DNA of 51,727 nt from Rhodopirellula sp. (GTDB lineage Bacteria > Planctomycetota > Planctomycetia > Pirellulales > Thermoguttaceae), in contig JAAYEH010000542.1 of the NCBI GenBank assembly GCA_012728855.1, positions 1-51,727 on the forward strand. Reading direction: 5' to 3'. Of this stretch, positions 7,563 through 15,680 are shown piece after piece (the stretch's first letter is position 1; each line of letters starts with the position of its first letter). The notes beneath the pieces are model-generated. The model was not told the DNA's origin. It did not search any database and worked only from the letters and a program-made list of their open reading frames with translations. A program made the translations under genes and the position numbers.

Positions 7563-8771
7563 ATGTCTCCTGAATTGCTCGACGATTACCGCTGGCTGCT
7601 TGGCGACGATGCCCGCAGATGGCTCCGTCGCGTCGCCGAGGATCCGTTGCCGCTGGTCCGGCAGGCCGCGGCGCTTCGCAGGGAGATCTCCGCAAAGCGG
7701 ACTCACCTCGTGCTCGAGCAAGCGGAGCTTCGTCGCCGCGCCCGGGTGAAGTTCTCCGAAGCCGACCGGATGTTCTTCACTCCGGTCGGGCTGGAACAGG
7801 CGACCGACGAAGTTTTGGCTTCCTACAAAGCCGACCGCTTTCCGCTGGCGGCGCCGCTGGCGGACCTCTGTTGTGGGATTGGCGGGGATCTGCTCGCGCT
7901 GGCCCGGCGCGGCCCGGTATCCGGCGTCGACCGCGACCCGGTCGTGACCCTGCTGGCCGAGGCGAATCTCAATGTGCTCTGTCTCCGCACGAGCGGATTT
8001 CAGCCGCGGATCCTTCTGGCGGATGCGGCCGCCATATCCTTGGAGGACTATGCGGCATGGCATGTCGATCCCGATCGCCGCCCTCAGGGTCGCAGAACTA
8101 CTCAAGTAGAGCTACACGAGCCCGCGGCGTCGATTCTGAACCGCTTGCTCCACAGCGATCCCCAGGCTGCGATGAAGTTGGCGCCGGCCACGGACCCTCC
8201 CCGGCAGTGGGCTTTGCAGGCGGAACTGGAGTGGATCAGCCGCGGAGGTGAATGCCGGCAGTTGGTGGCCTGGTTCGGCAGCCTCGCCCGGCAGCCGGGC
8301 TATCGTCGCGCGACCGTACTGTCGGCCAGTGGCCGCGCCGGTTTGCGAACCCCGTGGACGATCTTCGGCCAACCGTCCGAATCGCTGCCGGTTGCACCCC
8401 GCATCGGCCGTTACCTCTTCGACCCGGATCCGGCGGTACTGGCGGCACGCCTGCTGCCGGTCCTGGCCGAACGGCACACCTTGGCGGCCGTCGATACGCA
8501 GAGCGTCTACCTGACGGGCGACGAACCGGTCGCTACGGAGGGTGTGGCGTGTTTTGAAGTGACCGACGTCTTGCCCTTCGATCGGAGGCGTCTCAATCAG
8601 GTCTTCGACAGCCGGGGGATCGGCCAATTGGAGATCAAGAAACGGGGCGTTGGCGACACTCCGGAGCAAATCCGTCGCCGGCTCCGCTTGCGCGGGGACA
8701 AGGCGGCCGTGCTGTTGTTGACACCGATCGGCGGGCGGGTTGCGGCGGTTCTCGCGAGGCGACTCGATTGA
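7563..8771 (+). CDS. Class I SAM-dependent methyltransferase with THUMP-like C-terminus
   Basis: A 402-residue protein. A helical N-terminal region (1-90) precedes a Rossmann-type methyltransferase core with motif I LADLCCGIGGDLLALA at about 99-114 and the acidic SAM-binding residue in SGVDRDP. The C-terminal part (KKRGVGDTPEQIRRRLRLRGDKAAVLLLTPIGG) resembles the THUMP-like domain found in a family of uncharacterised methyltransferases, which suggests an RNA substrate. A THUMP-like domain alone does not prove RNA binding. The open frame extends far upstream, but protein-like sequence starts at the ATG at 7563. No strong ribosome-binding site precedes it. The 286 bases between this gene and the divergent exported-protein gene should hold both promoters; I see no clear boxes. 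Confidence 0.75.
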   Translation: MSPELLDDYRWLLGDDARRWLRRVAEDPLPLVRQAAALRREISAKRTHLVLEQAELRRRARVKFSEADRMFFTPVGLEQATDEVLASYKADRFPLAAPLADLCCGIGGDLLALARRGPVSGVDRDPVVTLLAEANLNVLCLRTSGFQPRILLADAAAISLEDYAAWHVDPDRRPQGRRTTQVELHEPAASILNRLLHSDPQAAMKLAPATDPPRQWALQAELEWISRGGECRQLVAWFGSLARQPGYRRATVLSASGRAGLRTPWTIFGQPSESLPVAPRIGRYLFDPDPAVLAARLLPVLAERHTLAAVDTQSVYLTGDEPVATEGVACFEVTDVLPFDRRRLNQVFDSRGIGQLEIKKRGVGDTPEQIRRRLRLRGDKAAVLLLTPIGGRVAAVLARRLD

Positions 8772-8850
8772 CCCGGCAGCCTCGATTTTTACCCCGTCGC
8801 GTGTTATACTGCGGCCGTCGAGTGGGTATCCTTCAACCGTGAGGTACAAC

Positions 8851-9558
8851 ATGAACCACGATTGGACGCGACGAGACTTTTTGGCAACGGCGGGGGCAGC
8901 CGCGGCAACCGGCGCTCTGGCGGCCGGCGCGAAGGCGGCGGACCCTCAAACCGGCAAGATCAGGATCGTGGGAATCGCCTGCAGCCTGCGGGAGGGCAAG
9001 TCGACGGTGGCGGCCGTGAAGGCCTGCCTCGACGCTGCCAAGGCTGTCGACGCCGATGCGATCGAGACCGAACTGATCGATCTGGCCACGATGAGCATCC
9101 CGGCGGAACCGGCGGCGGGGATTCCGCTCAAGCCGGGTCATGCGGACGATTTTCCGACGCTGGTGCCCAAGCTTGCCGATGCGGCGGTGCGGGGAATTAT
9201 TGTGGGCACGCCCGTCTATTTCAGCAACATGAGTTCCCTCTGCAAGGCGTTCCTCGAACGGTGCATGACTTTCCGCAAGGATGATTTCCGCTTGAGCAAC
9301 AAGGTTGCCGGCGTGTTGGCGATCGGCGGCGCTCGCGACGGTGGCCAGGAGCTGGCGATCCGCTCCGTGCAAATCGCCCTCAACTCGCAGAACATGATCG
9401 TCGTGGGCGAGGCCAAGCCGTCCTGTCACGCCGGGGCGGCCGTCTGGAACATGGGCGACGATTTTCTCGCCGACGAACAGAACCAGAAGACCATCAACTG
9501 CCAGGGCCAGCGCGTCGCGGAAGTGGCGTTGCTGCTGGCCGGGAAGCGGCCTTTGTAA
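8851..9558 (+). CDS. Tat-exported flavodoxin-like NAD(P)H-dependent FMN reductase
   Basis: A 235-residue protein with a twin-arginine signal (TRRDFLATAG, Arg residues 7-8, then an Ala-rich core), so it is exported folded, probably with FMN bound. The mature part is a flavodoxin-like fold: GIACSLREGKST is the phosphate-binding loop, IIVGTPVYFSNMSSLCKAFLERC the second flavin loop and GVLAIGGARDGG the third. This pattern fits the NADPH-dependent FMN reductase/iron-sulfur flavoprotein group. The ATG at 8851 has GAGG five to nine bases upstream. The ferredoxin gene starts eight bases after the stop, so the pair may form a redox unit, though only this protein has an export signal. Confidence 0.8.
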   Translation: MNHDWTRRDFLATAGAAAATGALAAGAKAADPQTGKIRIVGIACSLREGKSTVAAVKACLDAAKAVDADAIETELIDLATMSIPAEPAAGIPLKPGHADDFPTLVPKLADAAVRGIIVGTPVYFSNMSSLCKAFLERCMTFRKDDFRLSNKVAGVLAIGGARDGGQELAIRSVQIALNSQNMIVVGEAKPSCHAGAAVWNMGDDFLADEQNQKTINCQGQRVAEVALLLAGKRPL

Positions 9559-9565
9559 ACGGACC

Positions 9566-9985
9566 ATGGATGAATCAGCGAACCTCGCGGACGCGATCGC
9601 CGGTCAGCGCCGGGTCGCGGAGCAGCTCGGTGTGCCGGCGATCCGGCGGCACATTTTCCTCTGTTGCGACCAGACGAAGCCGAAATGCTCCAGCCGCGAG
9701 CGTTCGCTCGAGGCATGGGATTATCTGAAACGCCGGCTGGATGAACTCAACCTCAGCGGGCGCGGCGGCGTCTATCGAACCAAGGCAAACTGCTTGAGAA
9801 TCTGTCTCGGCGGCCCGGTAGCCGTGGTCTACCCCGAAGGCGTCTGGTACGGCCATTGCGATCCGCCCGTGCTGGAACGTATTCTCCAGGAACATCTCAT
9901 CGCGGGTCGGATCGTCCGCGAGTTCGTGATCGCGGAGCACCCGTTGCCCTCCTTAGAAGAACCCAATGATCGTCCTCTCGGTTGA
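9566..9985 (+). CDS. Thioredoxin-like [2Fe-2S] ferredoxin
   Basis: A 139-residue protein of the thioredoxin-fold (Shethna-type) ferredoxin family. RHIFLCCDQTKPKC (about 28-41) and NCLRIC (about 74-79, a CX3C pair) provide the cluster cysteines, and GGPVAVVYPEGVWYGHC follows as in the family. It is cytosolic and would carry one electron. It lies eight bases after the flavodoxin-like gene and overlaps the next gene's start by 20 bases, so these three genes are probably one transcript. The electron donor and acceptor are unknown. Confidence 0.85.
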   Translation: MDESANLADAIAGQRRVAEQLGVPAIRRHIFLCCDQTKPKCSSRERSLEAWDYLKRRLDELNLSGRGGVYRTKANCLRICLGGPVAVVYPEGVWYGHCDPPVLERILQEHLIAGRIVREFVIAEHPLPSLEEPNDRPLG

Positions 9986-11870
9986 AGCAGTCAGGAAGCA
10001 TTTCGGCCCGGAGGCGGTGTTGGACGGGGTGACCTTCAGCATCCACTCTGGCGAGCGGATCGGGCTGGTCGGCCCGAATGGGGCTGGCAAGACGACCCTC
10101 ATGCGGATCATCACTCGTGAGGATGAGGCGGATGCGGGCGTCGTAATGGTTCACCCGTCGGTACGGGTTGGCTATCTCCAACAGCAGCCGACGGTCGATC
10201 CCGGCCGGACGGTCTGGGACGAGGCGCACAGCGCCTTGGACGAATTGGTCGCCATGCAGCACGAGGCGGTCGAGGTGGCGCACGCGTTGGCCGAGGCATC
10301 CGACGACGCCGCCCATCGCCGGCTGGCCGCTCGCTTCGACCATCTCCAGCAGGAGTTGCACCGGCACGACGCGTACAACCTGGACCACAAGGTCGAGCGG
10401 GTGCTCCAGGGGCTGGGATTCCGCCCTGCCGCGTTTCCGTTGGGAGTCGAGTCGCTCAGCGGCGGCGAGCAAAACCGGCTGATGCTGGCCAAGCTCCTCC
10501 TGTCCGAGCCGGACCTGATGCTCTTGGATGAACCGTCGAACCACCTCGACATCGAAGCGACCCAGTGGCTGGAGGAATTCCTGGCCGCCAGTTCCGCGGC
10601 CATGCTCGTGGTCAGCCACGACCGCTACTTTCTCGACAAGGTGACCAACCGCACGCTGGAGTTGTTCCATGGAACGACCGACAGCTACACCGGCAACTTC
10701 TCCGCCTACTGGCGGCAGAAGGCCGAGCGGCTGCTGGTCCAGCAACGGACCTACGAGAAGCAGCAGATCGAGATCGCCAAGACCGAGGATTTCATCCGCC
10801 GCAACTCCTATGGGCAGAAGCACGCCCAAGCCGAAGACCGCCGCAAGAAGCTCGAGCGCATCGAGCGGGTCGATCCGCCGCGAGAGATCTCCGCGCCGGT
10901 GATGGGCTTTCCGCAAGCCGAGCGGAGCGGCGACATCGTGCTGCGGACCGAGGGGCTGAAGAAGGCGTTCGACCGAACGCTCTTCGAAAACGTCGGCTTC
11001 GATATCCAGCGCGGCGAGCGTTGGGCCCTGTTGGGGAAGAACGGCTCGGGCAAGAGCACGCTGTTGAAGTGCCTGCTGGGACACGCCAAGGCCGACGCCG
11101 GACGCGTCCAACTCGGCCAGGGCGTCGCGGTCGGCTATTTCGACCAGCAGCTCAGTTCGCTTCCTGACGATGCCGACGTGGTCGACGCGGTTCGGCCGCC
11201 CCACAAGGAGTTTGTTCTCCAGCAGCGACGGGATCTGTTGGCGCGATTCGGGCTGGTCGGCGATACGGCCTTGCAGAAAGTCGGCAGCCTCAGCGGCGGC
11301 GAGCGGTGCCGTGCCGCCCTGGCTCGACTCACCGCCAGCGACGCCAACTTTCTCGTGCTCGACGAGCCGACCAACCATCTCGACCTCTGGGCCCGCGACT
11401 CGCTCGAGCGGTCGTTGCGGGAATTCAACGGAACCGTGCTCTTCGTAAGCCACGATCGATACTTTGTGAATCAGGTGGCCGATCACGTGCTGGTTCTGGA
11501 GCCCGACCGCGTGAGGATCGTGGAAGGCAACTACGACACGCATCTCCGCCAGGTCCAGCAACGCCGGGAAGCCGCCTCCGAGCCGGCTCGCAAAGACGCG
11601 AAGGACTCCAAGCCGTCCAGGCCCGCCGGCACGACGGCTGAGGGCAAGCCCGCGAAAAAACGCCGATTTCCCTATCGCAAAGCCGGCGACATCGAAACGG
11701 AGATCGTCCAGCGGGAATCGCGCCTTGCGGAACTTCATGCCGCGCTGGCCAAGCCCGACACGCATCGCGACGGCGACCGCGTGCGACGCGTCATGGCCGA
11801 TATCGAAAGCGAGCAACAGACCCTTCAGACCCTCTATGCCCACTGGGAAGAAGCCGCCGAGATGAACTGA
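9966..11870 (+). CDS. ABC-F family ATPase (ribosome-associated type)
   Basis: A 634-residue protein with two ABC ATPase domains and no membrane segments, the ABC-F layout (Uup/YheS/EttA group). Domain one has Walker A GPNGAGKTT (about 38-46), signature LSGGEQ and Walker B LMLLDEPSNHLD. A linker rich in Lys/Arg/Glu follows (about 240-310). Domain two has GKNGSGKST, LSGGERCR and FLVLDEPTNHLD. The C-terminal 100 residues are a charged tail ending in a predicted coiled coil (EIVQRESRLAELHAAL), as in Uup-like members. ABC-F proteins act on the ribosome E site or on DNA. I cannot tell whether this is a housekeeping or an antibiotic-protection member. A hairpin repeat follows the stop by 12 bases. 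Confidence 0.9.
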   Translation: MIVLSVEAVRKHFGPEAVLDGVTFSIHSGERIGLVGPNGAGKTTLMRIITREDEADAGVVMVHPSVRVGYLQQQPTVDPGRTVWDEAHSALDELVAMQHEAVEVAHALAEASDDAAHRRLAARFDHLQQELHRHDAYNLDHKVERVLQGLGFRPAAFPLGVESLSGGEQNRLMLAKLLLSEPDLMLLDEPSNHLDIEATQWLEEFLAASSAAMLVVSHDRYFLDKVTNRTLELFHGTTDSYTGNFSAYWRQKAERLLVQQRTYEKQQIEIAKTEDFIRRNSYGQKHAQAEDRRKKLERIERVDPPREISAPVMGFPQAERSGDIVLRTEGLKKAFDRTLFENVGFDIQRGERWALLGKNGSGKSTLLKCLLGHAKADAGRVQLGQGVAVGYFDQQLSSLPDDADVVDAVRPPHKEFVLQQRRDLLARFGLVGDTALQKVGSLSGGERCRAALARLTASDANFLVLDEPTNHLDLWARDSLERSLREFNGTVLFVSHDRYFVNQVADHVLVLEPDRVRIVEGNYDTHLRQVQQRREAASEPARKDAKDSKPSRPAGTTAEGKPAKKRRFPYRKAGDIETEIVQRESRLAELHAALAKPDTHRDGDRVRRVMADIESEQQTLQTLYAHWEEAAEMN

Positions 11871-11882
11871 GAAGACCTAGAC

Positions 11883-11975
11883 CCTATCCCAAGACCGCGT
11901 CGGGAGAAGGGGACAGGCACATTTTGCTCCGAAGACTCCGCAACATGAGCCAGTCCCCAGCGGTTTTGGGATAGG
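11883..11975. repeat. GGGGAC-core palindrome, copy 1
   Basis: A hairpin of about 93 nt directly downstream of the ABC-F stop. The outer arms are CCTATCCCAAGACCG (11883-11897) and CGGTTTTGGGATAGG (11961-11975). The inner arms are GGGGACAGGCACATTTTGC (from 11909) and CAACATGAGCCAGTCCCC (to 11958), with loop TCCGAAGACTCC. The copy at 45875-45974 is nearly the same. It could end or stabilise the transcript, but there is no T-run, so an intrinsic terminator is not proven. Confidence 0.85.
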
Positions 11976-12275
11976 CTCCTAACCGGCGACGTGGGAAGGC
12001 CCCGCCACCACCGGTAGGTACGACAGTCATTCATTCGCCGATCGTTACCGCTCCGACAACCCCTTCGGTCCGCAATTCCGTCGCATCCGGTGTGACGAGC
12101 GTAGCCCTTCTTTTCGTGTCTTCCCATCGCGACGTCCCGGGCGGTTCGTTCCGTTGGCGCCGCAACCTGCCGCATCGCGATTCTGGTGTCCTAAACTTGA
12201 TCGGGATGCGTGCCGCGGCTGCCGACGGTTGCTCACCGTTTCGCCGACGGTCGTTAACGACGTGAAAGGGTTACC
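11976..12275. other. Gene-free 300 bp before the GGDEF gene
   Basis: There is no supported gene and no repeat found elsewhere in the window. It must contain the promoter of the GGDEF/PilZ pair, but I see no clear consensus boxes. A short GC-rich inverted motif (GCCGACGGT...CCGACGGTC) occurs near 12220-12252. Confidence 0.4.
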
Positions 12276-13286
12276 TTGGTCACCTACATCCTCTTGATCG
12301 CCGTCGCGAACCTCGGGTTGGGGTTTGCACTGGCCGTCTGCCTGAGCAGGCAGCAACCTGCGGCGCGCGCGCTGACGGCGCCGGTCTGCACACAACCGGC
12401 CGCCGGCTCCTCGGCGGCCGTGGCGAGTGACCCGTTCGTCGTCGCGCCGGAAAACGAGGCAGGGGCCACCGAGACGGAAGACGCGGCTGCGCAGTGCGAT
12501 GCGCCGATGGAATCCGCCGTGAGCGTCGCCGATGAGGAACCATCGGCCGCTCTGTCCGAACCGGACATCGCCGGAGAGCCGGCCCATCGCGAGCCAAGCC
12601 CCGCCGAATCCTCCCTGGTTGCCTTGCCGACGGCCGGCCGGCACTACGAGGACGTTCTGACCGAAGTCGCCGACGACCTTCGAAGTCCGGCCACATCGCC
12701 CTCACCCCAGTGGCTCGAGGACGCCGGCGAGTCGCAACGCACCGACCCGGTCACCGGTCTCGCCGACCGAGTGGGCTTGGAATCCGAGTTGGCCCGGTGG
12801 TGGAACCAAGACGTTCAGCGGGTCCGCCGGCTCAGCGCAGCGATGATCGACCTCGACCATTTCGCCCGGCTGAACGAGAACGGCGGCCCGAATCTCGGCA
12901 ATCAGATGCTCCGCGCCGTGGCCACATTGCTCTCGGCGGAAAGCCACGGCAATCCGTTCCTGTCGCGGTACGGCGGGCAGCAGTTTGTCATCCTCTTTCC
13001 CGACAGCGGCGTCCGCGAAGCGATGAGCATCGTGGAAAAGGTCAGGCAGACGATCGAAGCCACCGAGTTTCAGGCAGCGACCCGGACGGCTCGCATAACT
13101 CTTAGTTGCGGCCTGACGGAGTCGACCGCGGAAGACACCTCTCAATCGCTTCTTGACCGCTTGGAGTCCACGGTCGGGGAAGCCAAACGATATGGCCGGA
13201 ATCGGACTTTCGTCCACGAGGGAAAATACCCGACGCCCGTCGTCCCTCCGAATCTCGCACTCCAGCCGCAAACGTTCGATCTCTAG
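12276..13286 (+). CDS. Membrane-anchored GGDEF-domain protein with degenerate GGQQF site
   Basis: A 336-residue protein. Residues 4-23 form one transmembrane helix. About 125 residues of Ala/Pro/Glu-rich linker follow, then a GGDEF fold (about 150-310) starting at DPVTGLADRVGLESEL. The metal/substrate region IDLDHFARLN (191-200) is kept, but the signature reads RYGGQQF (231-237): both acidic residues of GG(D/E)EF are Gln. The usual upstream RXXD inhibitory site is absent. This predicts loss of diguanylate cyclase activity, possibly with retained GTP or protein binding. The TTG start at 12276 has AAAGGG about five bases upstream; other starts are out of frame. The PilZ-protein gene begins at the base after the stop. 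Confidence 0.75.
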   Translation: MVTYILLIAVANLGLGFALAVCLSRQQPAARALTAPVCTQPAAGSSAAVASDPFVVAPENEAGATETEDAAAQCDAPMESAVSVADEEPSAALSEPDIAGEPAHREPSPAESSLVALPTAGRHYEDVLTEVADDLRSPATSPSPQWLEDAGESQRTDPVTGLADRVGLESELARWWNQDVQRVRRLSAAMIDLDHFARLNENGGPNLGNQMLRAVATLLSAESHGNPFLSRYGGQQFVILFPDSGVREAMSIVEKVRQTIEATEFQAATRTARITLSCGLTESTAEDTSQSLLDRLESTVGEAKRYGRNRTFVHEGKYPTPVVPPNLALQPQTFDL

Positions 13287-14630
13287 ATGGAAGCCACAAC
13301 AACCCACGACGTTCCGGCGTCTGCCGAGCCACCGCGGGATCTGCTTAAGCAACAGCAGGCGGTGGTCGCCTTGGGCCGGCGAGCCGTTGCCGCCCCGGCC
13401 CCGGCGCTGCTGCTGCAGGATGCTGCCGCGCTGATCGCCGACATGGTCGCTGCGGATTGCTTCATGGTGGCGGAAGTGGATGCCGGCGGCGAAGAATTGG
13501 CCTTGACGATTTCGGCGAAACAGCCCGATGGGAGCATCGCCGAGACTGGCTCACTCCGCGTGGCCTTCAACGGCCAGGATTCGCTGGCCGGATACGTCCT
13601 TCAGGTTGGGCATCCGCTCACCGTCGACGGCCTGGTGGACGATTCGCGATTCCGCGATCGTCTTCTTGTGAAGCACGATATCCGTAGTGCGCTGGCGATT
13701 CCGCTCTGTTTGCCGCAGCGATCGTTCGGCGCCTTGATCGTCGGCAGTCGGCACGCTCGATTCTTCGATGCCGCCGACGAGGTGTTTGCCGAAACCGTCT
13801 CGCACGTGGTAACCACCGCGATCGCCCGATGCCGTGCGGAGCAGGCCCTGGCCGCCGAGCAACGATTGTCGGCCGGTATGCTCCACGCCGTCGAGGCGAT
13901 TGTGCTCGTGCTCGACGGGCGAGGCAATATCCTCCACGTCAACGAGGCATTCCAGCGGATTACGGGCCGCTCGTTGGACGCCGTCCGCCGCAGACCGGTC
14001 TGGGACGTGGTGCCGGTGGCCGAGGAACTCGAACTGTTCAAGACAATCTTCGAGGGCCTCTGCCAGGGGATCGGACCGGTCCGATTCGAGGGCAACCTGC
14101 TGACCGAATCCTCCGAGAAACGCCGCATCGCCTGGTCGTTGAACACCGTTCGCGATGCCGCAGGTGAGATCGAATCCATTCTCGCCACGGGGACCGACGT
14201 CAGCGAGCTGCCGAAACAACCAGGCGAAGGCTTTGCCCCGGCGGCCCTGTTGCAGGATCGATCCGACGATGGCGGCCCGGCGCCGCAAAAAAAGCCGGCG
14301 CCCGCCGGTGCGCCGGGGTCTGTCCATGAAGAACGCCGACGGCAGCAACGGCGTTCCTACCCGTACCGCCAATCGATCGCTCCTGTTCTCCACGGTGAAC
14401 TCCCGGATCCCGCCGACTTCTACCCGGTGCAGTGCAACGACATTGCCGCGGGCGGATTCTCCTACTGGTCCCCCAGGCCGCCCGAATCAGCCACGATCGT
14501 TGTCGCCCTGGGAACGCCTCCCGCCCTGACCTATCTCCACGCACAGATCGCACACATCACCCGCGTCCGCAAAGACGGCAAGTGGATGTATTCCGTCGGG
14601 TGCAGCTATACGGGGCGCGCCTTCTATTGA
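13287..14630 (+). CDS. GAF-PAS-PilZ signalling protein
   Basis: A 447-residue cytosolic protein with three sensory parts. A GAF domain (about 25-185) includes AIPLCLPQRSFGALIVGS. A PAS domain (about 200-310) includes VLDGRGNILHVNEAFQRITGRS. After a Pro/Ala linker comes a PilZ-like domain (about 345-447) with RRQQRRSYPYR and NDIAAGGFSY. PilZ domains bind c-di-GMP through RXXXR and (D/N)XSXXG motifs. The arginine motif is present; Ser of the second motif is Ala here, so binding may be altered. The ATG directly follows the TAG of the GGDEF gene, so the two are translationally linked. No kinase or output enzyme domain is present. Confidence 0.75.
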   Translation: MEATTTHDVPASAEPPRDLLKQQQAVVALGRRAVAAPAPALLLQDAAALIADMVAADCFMVAEVDAGGEELALTISAKQPDGSIAETGSLRVAFNGQDSLAGYVLQVGHPLTVDGLVDDSRFRDRLLVKHDIRSALAIPLCLPQRSFGALIVGSRHARFFDAADEVFAETVSHVVTTAIARCRAEQALAAEQRLSAGMLHAVEAIVLVLDGRGNILHVNEAFQRITGRSLDAVRRRPVWDVVPVAEELELFKTIFEGLCQGIGPVRFEGNLLTESSEKRRIAWSLNTVRDAAGEIESILATGTDVSELPKQPGEGFAPAALLQDRSDDGGPAPQKKPAPAGAPGSVHEERRRQQRRSYPYRQSIAPVLHGELPDPADFYPVQCNDIAAGGFSYWSPRPPESATIVVALGTPPALTYLHAQIAHITRVRKDGKWMYSVGCSYTGRAFY

Positions 14631-14852
14631 CGTATTGTTCAAAGCCCTGGATCGTCCGTATTCGCGTGCCAGCGGCGAGCGGGTTTTGAAGCTGCAACTG
14701 CGTGCCCAATTGCGGCACGCGAGCCAGCAATGTCGCGGCTTCCCGCACCGCGTCCACGAATCGCGCGGCTGCCCGGGGGTGTCGCTGGCGATGAGCCTGG
14801 CGTGGTGGTTGAGATCCTTCTTTGCCAGTCGAGTAAAGCGGGGCTTACTCAC
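14631..14852 (-). pseudogene. ParE/RelE-type toxin, frameshifted and truncated
   Basis: From a GTG at 14852 the reverse strand reads VSKPRFTRLAKKDLNHHARLIA, the start of a ParE-like toxin. After the DTPG codons the reading frame must shift by one, within the run CCCCCGGG, to continue as AAARFVDAVREAATLLARVP and then GTRIRTIQGFEQYV. The expected last 20-25 residues (core beta strands) are missing; the frame runs into the tail of the PilZ-protein gene. The frameshift alone could be a sequencing error, but the lost C-terminus could not. The GTG overlaps the antitoxin TGA (GTGA), the usual coupling in such pairs. Confidence 0.65.
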
Positions 14853-15115
14853 GGCTCGGACCGAGGAAGCTGTGGCTGCGTAATGCTGCGGTTGAGGGCC
14901 GTCCACTCCTCATCGGTCATCTCCCCGGCATCGCCGCTCTCGATACCCTCAAGCGCAAGCGTCTCCAGATCCTCCAGTACCTTGTGCTTCTGATCGGCAC
15001 GGATCAATTGAACGATGTACTCGCTAGGGGAGTTGCACACGCCCTGAGAGACTCTTTCGAACAAGTAATCCTTCAAGCTGTCGGGCAAGGCGATATTCAA
15101 TGGTTCCTGGCTCAC
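14849..15115 (-). CDS. ParD-like ribbon-helix-helix antitoxin
   Basis: An 88-residue protein from a GTG at 15115, chosen because AGAGGAG lies ten bases upstream and family-like sequence begins there (VSQEPLNIALPDSLKDYLFERV). An ATG at 15163 would add 16 atypical residues. The N-terminal half fits the ParD-type ribbon-helix-helix DNA-binding fold. PSEYIVQLIRAD is the second helix, and the C-terminal tail (GEMTDEEWTALNRSI) is the toxin-binding part. It would repress its own promoter and neutralise the toxin. The adjoining toxin gene is broken, so the antitoxin appears to be an orphan that may still act as a repressor or neutralise other ParE toxins. Confidence 0.7.
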   Translation of the reverse strand: MSQEPLNIALPDSLKDYLFERVSQGVCNSPSEYIVQLIRADQKHKVLEDLETLALEGIESGDAGEMTDEEWTALNRSITQPQLPRSEP

Positions 15116-15230
15116 CGCGGAAGTACTCCTCTGCTGCGTCGCACGCACCGTCAGTTGTTCCACTTCGCGGGCGCGCCCCTATTATGGCACGGCTAAGTGG
15201 AGCCGGTCAAACTTCCCGCTCCGGCTGGCG

Positions 15231-15674
15231 TTATGCGCTTACCGCCTCGCCGTTGGCGGCGAGTTCCTCGAGGTTGTCGAGATGACCGCGGGCGTTTCCG
15301 AGGATTTCTTCCGCCAGCGCTCGGGCTTCCGGGCAATCGCTCACCGCTTCCGCGCACCGCCCGATCGCTACCACGTCGCGGCGCTGGCGCTCGACGAGTT
15401 CCTTCAGCAGATAATCGAGCCCCAGATCATGCATCGCCGTGAATTCCAGGGGGAACTGGCCCGGTTCGATGCAACCGTCCCACCGATAGATGCGATCGGC
15501 GACCCGCTGGATATACGCCTGGTAATCCCGAGCGATCTCGGCGACGGCCCCGGCGATTTCCTCGCGGCCGCGCGGCGCCCAGTGCCGCTTGCCGTCCAGG
15601 TAGAGAGGCAGCGATCGGTAGAGGATCTGCAAGAGGCCGTTTAAGGCTGCGATCGTATCGGTGCGGTCCATCAA
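15231..15674 (-). CDS. Ferritin-like (Dps/bacterioferritin-type) helical protein
   Basis: A 147-residue all-helical protein. The pattern of four long helices (ALNGLLQILYRSLPLYL; EEIAGAVAEIARDYQAYIQRV; FTAMHDLGLDYLLKELVERQRRDV; ALAEEILGNARGHLDNLEEL) fits the ferritin-like superfamily. I cannot assign a full set of iron ligands, so it may be a non-ferroxidase member. It starts six bases after the nuoN stop on the same strand, which makes it the last gene of the complex I transcript. An iron-handling role next to an Fe-S enzyme is reasonable but inferred. Confidence 0.55.
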   Translation of the reverse strand: MMDRTDTIAALNGLLQILYRSLPLYLDGKRHWAPRGREEIAGAVAEIARDYQAYIQRVADRIYRWDGCIEPGQFPLEFTAMHDLGLDYLLKELVERQRRDVVAIGRCAEAVSDCPEARALAEEILGNARGHLDNLEELAANGEAVSA

Positions 15675-15680
15675 GAAGCC

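Noticed and set aside
9897..11843. 648-codon open frame on the minus strand
   Set aside because: It lies entirely opposite the ABC-F gene, has no domain pattern, and is expected from high-GC codon use.
14487..14906. 139-codon minus-strand open frame as an intact gene
   Set aside because: Only its first 25 or so residues match a ParE-type toxin; the rest is an out-of-frame reading of the toxin relic and of the PilZ-gene complement.
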